Shown here in pieces: positions 56,261 through 64,000 of a DNA stretch of 64,000 bases. The notes below the pieces were generated by a model. It made no database searches. It had not been told where the DNA came from and worked only from the letters and a program-made list of their open reading frames with translations. The stretch covers positions 434,001 through 498,000 of the forward strand of contig NW_017265154.1 in the NCBI RefSeq assembly GCF_001638985.1, given 5' to 3'. The stretch comes from Phycomyces blakesleeanus NRRL 1555(-). Its lineage: Eukaryota; Mucoromycota; Mucoromycetes; Mucorales; Phycomycetaceae. The first letter of the stretch is position 1, and each line of letters opens with the position of its first letter. A program made the position numbers and the translations under genes.

Positions 56261-57283
56261 TTCTCATAATATGGCTAACAGTTGATTGGGAGGGGGAAGT
56301 ATGCTTTCTGTATTGGAAATCTCATATGAGCTATGACCTTTTTTGTGTACCCCATTAATTATATTTTCTTTTTCAAGAATATGATGACTTATAGTATGGC
56401 TTTGGATATCATTACCATTTTGGCTTCATTGATCCTTAGATATTGTGATTAGGCTTTATTAAAGAGATTATATATATAAAATTGAAATTGAAATTGAAAT
56501 TGAAATTGAAAATAAAATAGGGTTGTCTTGCATATAAAAATAAAGAAATTAAAGAAATAAGATCGGGGTTGAAAGTAAATCGATTTTTAACATGAGGGTT
56601 TAAGTATACATATATAAAAAATAAAATAAAATGAAGAATCTCATGCACATATTGGGCTGAATAAATAAATAAATAATGAAGCAGGCTATATTAAAGAATG
56701 AAAATGTATGAGTAGATTTGTAGCCAATTGGCTAGTTATATAATAGTGGACGGAAACATAATCATAAGGATCATTATAACTATCACAATCGAAGTTATTA
56801 TTATAATTTGTATATTGGTTGGTTAGCAACGAATTGATATGCACTGGTATGAACAAGATTCATTTCTTTTTAGGTTTTTAACAAAGAAGCAGAGTATTCT
56901 GAGTTTGAAATAAAGATGCAAAAAAGGAAAGGGGGACGTATTTCGGAAGCCATGCCGATTCCGTTTTGTTCGTTTTCGTTTTGGACCGAACCTGGGAACC
57001 CTGTAGGATTGGATTGGGTAAATGGTATAATGCTCTAACATAGCAGAATCTCATACTTTTCTTCTTTAAATAAAATCATACACGAATGCTTAATTATAAA
57101 GGTATAGGAAAAAGAAGAGTAATTTATTTACGAAGTTAGTATTGCTGCTGTTGTTTGAATTTTTTTGCCATGAAAAAGAAGAAGAAAAAAGAAGGTTTGT
57201 ACGGGTTGGCGGTTTAAATGTGGCTTTTGTGCGTGTGGGTGTGTGGGTGTATGGGTGTGGGTGGGTAGGTGTCTGTATGCTAC

Positions 57284-57324
<41 letters not shown>

Positions 57325-57357
57325 GTAGCTGGTATTGGATATAACAAAAGTATCCTT
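56261..57357. other. Intergenic, no gene seen
   Basis: AT-rich sequence with a short (TTGAAA)n run near 56480-56510 and (TA)n around 57289-57315. No coding or RNA signal recognised. Confidence 0.6.
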
Positions 57358-58303
57358 CTATTTAGCTTTGGCATAAAATACATTGTTAACGTTTCCATCT
57401 ATTCACAAAAAGTATTGATTAATACGCAGTAGGATGGGATTGAAATGACATAAGAAAAAGGTAGCTTACGATTGTCTGTGCAATGAGGCAAATCTGCAGC
57501 ATAGGACCAAATGCCATCTACGACAAACTTGAATTCAATATCCACTGACCGGTCCAATGGAATGGATGCTACAAAGTATGATGCTTCGGGTGCCTTTGTC
57601 ATTGGAAGTGATACTGTTGAATGCAATCCACCAATATACAATAGTCAGAATACAAAAGAGGTAGGGGGTGGAATCTAAGAGATAAGACCAGCCAAAACTT
57701 TACCTCCCCAATTGTCAAAAGTACCAGTGACATAGACTTGTTGACCAGCAAACGACCATCGGAACTTTTTTTTATATTGAAAAAAAAGGAGTACGAATTC
57801 AATATGATAAGTACTAGGATTTTAAAGTATATTTATAATTCCTAATTCATAATATATATATATATTACCTCTGTCAATTCCACTGGTGTGTTAACCTCTA
57901 ATGTATCTTCTGTCTCGGTAACTTGTTTTATTTCGGGTGTACCCAATGGACTATGTTCTGAACAGGCTGCGGTAGAGACAACGGACTCAGCAGCGGAAAA
58001 GGAACTTGCGGATGAAGGCGACACCATGACCGACTCGGGCTCTTCTTCAATCACAAAATGATGTACCTGTTCAATATTCTCTGCATTCTTCAAGAGAGTG
58101 GGTGTCGACTGTGAGCGTTGTTGTTGCTTGAATGTCTCGGCATCTCCAAAAAGAGATAGCACAGTTCGCCACGAGGATGTGACTCGGCGAACTGGCTGTT
58201 GTCTTTTGTGTTGATGTGGTCGAATGTCCCTTTCTGTCTTTGGCTTTCCTACAGGATAGGTTAAGGAAGAGCTAGGAGCCGGCATCACAAGCCAATCGCG
58301 CAT
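57358..58303 (-). CDS. AMPK-type carbohydrate-binding module (CBM48-like) protein
   Basis: Four exons, complement(57358-57398, 57470-57613, 57704-57764, 57869-58303), give 226 aa. The first 145 residues, all in exon 1, are Ser/Thr/Glu-rich and look disordered. From residue 146 to ~215 lies a glycogen-binding-type module: F-R-W-S-F, V-Y-V-T-G-T-F-D-N-W, F-K-F-V-V-D-G-I-W, and a final G-N-V-N-N-V. The Trp residues expected to stack on sugars are present. Members include AMPK beta subunits and the fungal Crp1/Mdg1 group; the missing AMPK C-terminal interaction domain points to the latter. An in-frame run upstream of the ATG at 58303 has no other ATG, which supports this start. Confidence 0.87.
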
Positions 58304-61019
58304 ATTTGTTGAATTGATTAAAAGAAAGGTAAGTGGGTAAGAAGAAAGAGAGAAGGAAATAAAGAAAGCTGGGCTCCAGATCTGTTTCAACCCAAAACAC
58401 AAAAAAAAATTCACTTTCCACTGTTACACTTCAAACGATCGTCTTTAAAGAAATCTATATAATATAAAAAAAAAGTAGCGCCATATTCCCCTTCATTTTC
58501 TGCATTTTCGGGTTTATTTGTCTAGACCAAACTATAAAATACACACACACACATATATAAAATAAAATCGGTTATTAAATAGCTTTGGATTATTGTATAA
58601 ATCTATATAATCTCTAGATCATTCCAAGTTAATCTTTAGTCGAATCTCTACACTATATATGTTCTCCAGTGGAGTTTAATATTTCCTGATCAATAAGACC
58701 AAGGATCAAATAGGAGTAGTTGTCAGCCAAATTGCTTCTTTGTTGAACAAGAGGTATTATCTCCAGTGCTAAATTCGTGAGATTAATATTATATGTATAT
58801 ATATATAGTGGCACAAAGTAGGAATAGGCTAAAATGAAAATAATAATAATATTAATAAGGATAGTAATAGTAGTAGAATATTACTATTATTTATCGTTTA
58901 TCATTTGTTTAATGTTATCTATAGTTATCTAAAAGCCAAATAATATCATACATGTCTATCTATCGTTTTATTACAACTGTTTTCAAAATACTGAAGTGTA
59001 GTAAGCCAAATACCCTTTAGGAATATCTCGAAAACGAAAGGTCATTGGACCTCACATTCTGTACAAGGGCCACAAAGCATATTCCTCGGGATTCTTTTGA
59101 AGATTATAGCCAATGATTATTTAATATTTTCTTGTACCCTTAAAACCTTGTATGTTACCCTAATCTTTCCTATCAAAGAATATCTTGTTGTATGTCTTAA
59201 ACATACAAGAACTACCCCAACTTCATCAGATGATGTGCTTAAACCATACAAGCTACTTGATGATTATCTTATTGGATACTCGTTTCATTACTGCTATAAT
59301 CCATCAATACAAACTCCCCTCCACAGTATATATATATATATTTTCAAACATGGATACACAAAGAAAAATGTATTTTATCCTCAAACAGATACTTCTCCTT
59401 GGTAATAGATAAGCTGCCTATAAAGAAATAGAGAAAAGGAAAGCATGTAATTAAAATATATATTGGAACCTATCAAGTTTCTTCTTATTCTTCTTATTGT
59501 AGCTAAATGATATTATGACCTATCGATTAATTAATGAATCAATTAATTAAATAACTACCAAAAACGATTGAGCAATAGCTTTATCACTAAATGTTATGCA
59601 TTTGTTTGATTTATATTAATCCTCAAAATATTTACAGCACACAAAGAAGAAAACAATAACTGTATACAAATACCAAACATGTTTCTCTTTCTGTCCCCAA
59701 GGTCAGTGCTCAAATACCTATTTTCTTTGAGCAGTTTCACATGTGTACTACTTTAATTTCATTTATTACCTATAATTCTTTGAATATTTTCATAAGTTTG
59801 TATGTCTTTTTTTTATAAAAGAAAAGGTATCGAAAAATAGCTATTCCGTCATATATACATGTCAAATACAATTGAACCGATTGTCTTATGAGCTGCGTGC
59901 TTTTCATTCATAAAATAAACCAAGAGAAAACAGAAAAAAAAGACAAATGTTTGAAAAAAAGTAAGTGCTGCAACTCCAGGTATTTGTTTTGCACAATTAA
60001 AGCAAAAGGTTTTTTGTCTGTACTTCCAAACAAGTGCAATGTTACACTAATCATTTAAAGCATATTTTAAGTAGAGAAATACAATTATATAAAAGATAGA
60101 GGTGTACCAAAAGGCTAGTTTCTTTTTGAAAACAATTTTAATGAATAAATACGCAAATACATATTTTAACTGAATAGCTTACAGAAAGAAGCATAATCGA
60201 AAAAAAGACAAAAGTGCTTATTACCTGACCTGTGGCCTGTGGTTTTCAATTATACTTTGCTACTAGCTGTGCAGACAGGACATCTTTTAAGGGAAGAAAA
60301 AACTTGCCTGTATTCAATGCAGAAACCTTTGATTTTATATATGCATCTTACAGCTAAACCTATGTATTTTGCTTTTTACAGACAAGGAAAATTAGCTGGG
60401 TCAATAAAAAAACCTCTTAGCCATTTCAAAATTGAAGTGGGACACCCACTTCGAAAATTGGACAGTAATATGAAGATGGGACATTCTTTTTAAAGTTAGA
60501 CACTAATATGGAAGTGGGAAGCCTGAAAGGATAGCCTCTTGAGGTTTTTGCTGTTCAACCTCTAGCTATTTGAGTATGAGAACCAGCTTCGTCAACAAAT
60601 ACACAATCGCTTTGGTAGTTGATGCCTGCCGCTTTGTGATAATATAAAAACGAAATTGGATTGTTTTGAAAATATCTTGTTCTACAGTATCGAAATAGCC
60701 ATGAATGCAAATTATGATATAGCACTGGGCGATGGTTATATTATTATCATTAGTTTAAAATAATAAAAAACAATTGAAATATTGATATAATGTAAGATAC
60801 ACATGCAGTATTATGAAGGTTTAGTGAAACACAGCATCTTGTTTCACAGTAGATGTGTTAATATGGAGCAAAATATTTAATAAATATTCTTAATTTGGGC
60901 TCATGGCTATTTAGATAGTGTATTCTATATCAAAGACATATGAGGGAAAATTTATTATTCAAAGATTTTTATAAAGTAAATATAAGTTAAATTAAATATA
61001 GTATAAGATGGTCAAGTTC
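58304..61019. other. Intergenic, no confident gene
   Basis: 2.7 kb of AT-rich sequence. Around 60406-60550 three short similar blocks (GAAGTGGGACAC, GAAGATGGGACATT, GAAGTGGGAAG) lie between AAAAACCTCTT and an inverted AGGTTTTT copy, which may be the remains of a small element. Open stretches at 59097-59405 and 60239-60493 lack domains and splice support. Confidence 0.5.
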
Positions 61020-61910
61020 ATGCTACTTCAGTCCAGTCCAGTCGATTCCAGTCAAGTCCAGTTGATTTTTTTGTACAGTTGATTTCTTTTGATCTTTTTT
61101 TTTTGTCCGTTTTTTTTTTCTCTTTTTTTGTCCAGTCAATATAAGCTAAGAGTGATAGGAGGAGGAGGAGGATTTTGGTATTGCAAAATAATAAGGGGGA
61201 TAATTTGGACTTTTTGTTTTTTTTTCTTGTTTTTTTGATTCTTTTTTGATTCTTTTTTTTTGTTTTTTTTGTCCAGTCAATTTCACAGAATAGTAATAAT
61301 GAAATGGTTTTGATATTGAAAAGAATAAAAAGATAATTTGGACTTTTTGATTTTGATTTTTTTTTTGATTTTTTTTTTTAATTTTTTTTTGTCCGAACAC
61401 AGCACACATAGTAAAGGGGATAATTTGGACTTTTTGATTTTGATTTTTTTTGATTCTTTTTTTTTTTTTTGGTTTTTTTTGTCCAGTCAATTTCATGGAA
61501 TAGTAATAAAAGGATGGGTTTTGATATTGAAAAAAAATAAGAGAAGGGGGTTTTGGTATTGCTCTTTTTGCTCTTTTGTTTTTTTGAGCTTCTTTTTTTG
61601 AGCATTTTTTTGTTTTTTGTTTTTGTTCAAAGACTTCATTTGCTTTGTATGTATATATGTAAAAAAGGATTTCATACCTTGTCCTAATCCAAAGTCTTGT
61701 TCCAGTTCGCAGCTTTGCTTCAATCCAGGTCCAGGTTCCAATGCAGAGTTCTTTCGGTTTGTTCATCTTTTTTTTGTTTTGTTTTTTGTTCTTTTTTTTT
61801 TTTTGTTCTTTTTTTTTTTTGTTCTTTTTTGTTTTTTTTTTGTTTTTTTTTTTTGTTTTTTTTTGTTTTTTTTTTGTTTTTTTTTTTGTTTTTTTTTGTT
61901 TTTTTTTTAG
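61020..61910. repeat. T-rich tandem repeat block
   Basis: Long T tracts (interrupted by G) alternate with repeated segments. A unit containing GTCCAGTCAATTTCA, then GGAATAGTAATAA and TTTTGATATTGAAAA, occurs around 61270-61330 and 61481-61545, and GATAATTTGGACTTTTTG recurs near 61200, 61330 and 61420. The period is roughly 200 bp with about 2.5 copies. Long open frames across it are compositional (Phe- or Lys-rich). Confidence 0.75.
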
Positions 61911-61952
61911 AGAGAGAGGAGGGCTTAGTATATGCCTGTGTAATTTTTGGAC

Positions 61953-62186
61953 AGGACTTAGTATAGGCCTCAGGGTCGGATTTCTTTTGATCCTTTTGGA
62001 GTGGAGGACTTAATGTGCCTGATCATTTCTGATAGGTTTTGGTCTACGCCTCGGTTTTTGGATTTGATCCTTTTGGATTGGAGGACTTAGTATATGCCTC
62101 GAGTTCGGATTTCTTTTGATCCTTTTGGAGAGGAGGACTTAGTATATGCCCGTTTTTTTTACAGGACTTAGTATAGGCCTCGGATT
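61953..62186. repeat. Minisatellite built on GGACTTAGTATATGCCTC
   Basis: The core occurs at about 61954, 62083, 62135 and 62164, with a weaker copy near 62015. Between cores, GGATTTCTTTTGATCCTTTT recurs. Units of ~50-70 bp are imperfect. Confidence 0.75.
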
Positions 62187-62802
62187 TGGTTTTTGGTTTT
62201 TCTTTTGGAACTTGCTTTTGGAATTTTGCATTGGACCCCTTCTTGGAAATCGACTTGGCCTTGAGACTTGGAGGTACAACCCAGACTTTGGACTTGTATA
62301 TAAATGCGCCTCTACTTTTGTATGTATATATATATGTATATAAGTGTGTATATGTATATGTATATGTATATGTATGTGTGTATGTGTGTATGTGTGTATG
62401 TGTATGTGTATGTTTGTATGTCAATGACTATGTGTGTGTGTGTGTATAAGAAAGAAATAAAAAGAAATAAAAAGAAATAGAAATTGTGCGTGTTTGTGTG
62501 TGTGTATTTTTCTACTTTTCTAATTGTGTACTTCTCTACGTGTTTGTATGTATCTGTGTGCTAGGACTAGTACTATACCAGTACTTGGACAGTGTTTGGA
62601 CATTTGGACTTTGACTTTGACTTGGACAAAACTTGGAATTGGACTTGGACATAAAAGCAAACCGTGGCTTGACCATTTCAGGGATTCTGCTAGTCTATAA
62701 GTTTCCACTTGAGATAGAGAGATAATTGTGAATATATTTTTTTTTGCTTCTTTTTTGTATCTTTTTCTTTTTGTATTCTTCTTGCTTGACTTGGTTCTTG
62801 CT

Positions 62803-63512
62803 GCTGTCATTCTTGCACAGGATTCAGGCTCGGGACTGCAAAATGTTCTTCGATGACCGGGCGGATTGGACCTTGACCACCAGCAGGAGGTATACGAGAC
62901 CACCAACAGTAAACAACCAAACTTCCAGCAGAAACAATGTGCCAACTTGCAGCGATGGGGTCAACCACAAAAGGATTTGACCACCAAATGGCAGAGGAGC
63001 TACCAGATCTTGGCTTACCACACCAAGAACCCTAAATATATACAGGCATACAATGCAATGTACAATATTTCGAGGAGAGAAAAGGTACGACTAGCGTGCC
63101 GAGCAGCTTTACCTTTTTGGTAAAGTCTAACGCTCACAAACTCTCTCTGGTATCCTCTAAAGGGTTGTAATATTGTGAGCCCTGTCACAGGGCGACCTTG
63201 AGAAGAAAAAGAAGAGAAAAATATCATATAATTAGTACCGAGACATATTGTGTATAAATAGTACTTATCTTCTGGATAGACGGACCAATGGTTGGTATTG
63301 TCTCTGACAAAGAAGTCTAGAGACAGAAAAAACCCTTGAAAAATTGCCTTATCGCTTGCTTTGTGGTTCACATTGTTTCTGCCTTGAGCCCTGTTGTTTA
63401 CTACTGCCGGCCTCTAATTGTTCCTGCTGGTGTTCTCGGTCCATAATATAAATCCGGTCATCTCAAATACCTTTTTGCAGTCCTGAGCCAATAGTCTTGA
63501 ATGATGACGAGG
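62803..63512. repeat. Inverted pair of diverged ~140-bp repeats
   Basis: 62803-62945 on the + strand matches 63367-63512 on the minus strand. Shared blocks in order are GGCTC-GGACTGCAAAA, GATGACCGG, CACCAGCAGGA, AGTAAACAAC and GCAGAAACAATGTG. The copies are separated by ~420 bp. Both keep an open frame with D-x-x-H-Q-Q-E, S-K-Q and Q-K-Q-C, so a coding ancestor is likely. Confidence 0.65.
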
Positions 63513-64000
63513 AATTTATTCTTGTTGTAACCATATCCTAGTCGAGACTCTTCATGTGCTTTTGGGCCAACCCAGCGAGATGGCGAGACTCTGGGTTAGC
63601 ATACTTGATTTTAACCTTTTGTACTTGAAGGCTTGATTCCATTTTTTCCATGTTGCTTTGTGCTGTTTGTTTTGATTTCCATGTTCAGCTTTGCTTTTCT
63701 GATTTTGTTTCGAGAGTTTTGTTTTGATACTGGACTGAATTCTCTGCGAGTTTCCATAAATACGGCTTGTAAGCACTTGTCTCGACCTGAGTTGGATAGG
63801 TTCATCGAAAGTAACCTTGCTTCTCCTTCACAACTGAAAGTTTGCGTAAATGCCCTTCGACTCGGGTCTTGTTTTCTTGAGTATACGCATTTCCAGCTGC
63901 TAACTGTAACCTGCTGTTTTTTTGGTGACAATTTCTAGCTCACCCTGCTTGGTCTGGTTCATTTACCAGACCATATTAATCAGAGTCCTCCTCAAATGAG
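63513..64000 (-). other. Unresolved coding-like stretch at the window edge
   Basis: A minus-strand frame of ~107 codons (63611-63931, opening without ATG) is rich in Lys, Ser, Asn and Gln, and continues toward the inverted repeats with frame changes. I do not recognise it; it may belong to a mobile or repeat-derived gene truncated by the window end. Confidence 0.3.

Noticed and set aside
61146..61910. Lys-rich minus-strand frame and Phe-rich plus-strand frames
   Set aside because: They follow from the T-rich tandem repeats and contain no domain.

Overview
The window is eukaryotic nuclear DNA, most likely from a filamentous fungus. It is AT-rich, and nearly every gene is split by short introns (about 45-150 nt, GT-AG with a GC-AG minority). 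The gene set includes fungal markers: a YME2/RNA12 protein, an SKT5/CHS4-type Sel1 protein and two Slt2-type MAP kinases. Intron density and gene content suggest an early-diverging lineage such as Mucoromycota; that placement is inference. I joined exons by hand from splice sites, reading phase and family motifs. Fifteen multi-exon or single-exon genes close in frame.

Layout. 0-9 kb: CDP-diacylglycerol synthase (+), then on the minus strand a small DUF962 protein, a Chs4/Skt5-like protein and YME2. 9-12 kb: decayed sequence containing a degenerate copy of the 5' part of YME2. 12-14 kb: an orphan multi-pass membrane protein and a broken coiled-coil ORF. 14.3-14.8 kb: a MITE-like inverted-repeat element abutting the stop codon of the first Slt2-type MAPK (14.8-17.3 kb, minus). 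17.8-23.3 kb (+): HUS1, a CHY zinc-finger protein and a bHLH factor followed by a ~360 bp hexanucleotide array. 24-32 kb (minus): a patatin-type triacylglycerol lipase and a GT49/LARGE-like glycosyltransferase. 35.4-38.5 kb (+): the second Slt2-type MAPK, convergent with an MTP18-like mitochondrial protein (minus). 39.6-46.9 kb: a gene-poor stretch. 46.9-50 kb (+): a two-finger C2H2 protein and a thioredoxin-like/F-box fusion. 50.3-53 kb (minus): a PTM1/GPR107-family seven-TM protein. 53-57 kb: mostly non-coding, with a dead Tc1/mariner transposase. 57.4-58.3 kb (minus): an AMPK-type CBM protein. 58.3-64 kb: non-coding and repeat-rich (T-rich tandem repeats, a minisatellite, an inverted pair of diverged repeats).

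Functional themes. Several genes relate to the cell wall and membranes: the two cell-wall-integrity MAPKs, the chitin synthase regulator, the glycosyltransferase, the CDP-DAG synthase and the TAG lipase. They are dispersed and do not look like a co-regulated cluster. I do not see a prokaryote-like system, a biosynthetic cluster or a CRISPR array. The most interesting signals are the MAPK pair with 13 shared intron positions, the unusual share of GC-AG introns, the thioredoxin/F-box fusion, and the decayed YME2 duplicate.
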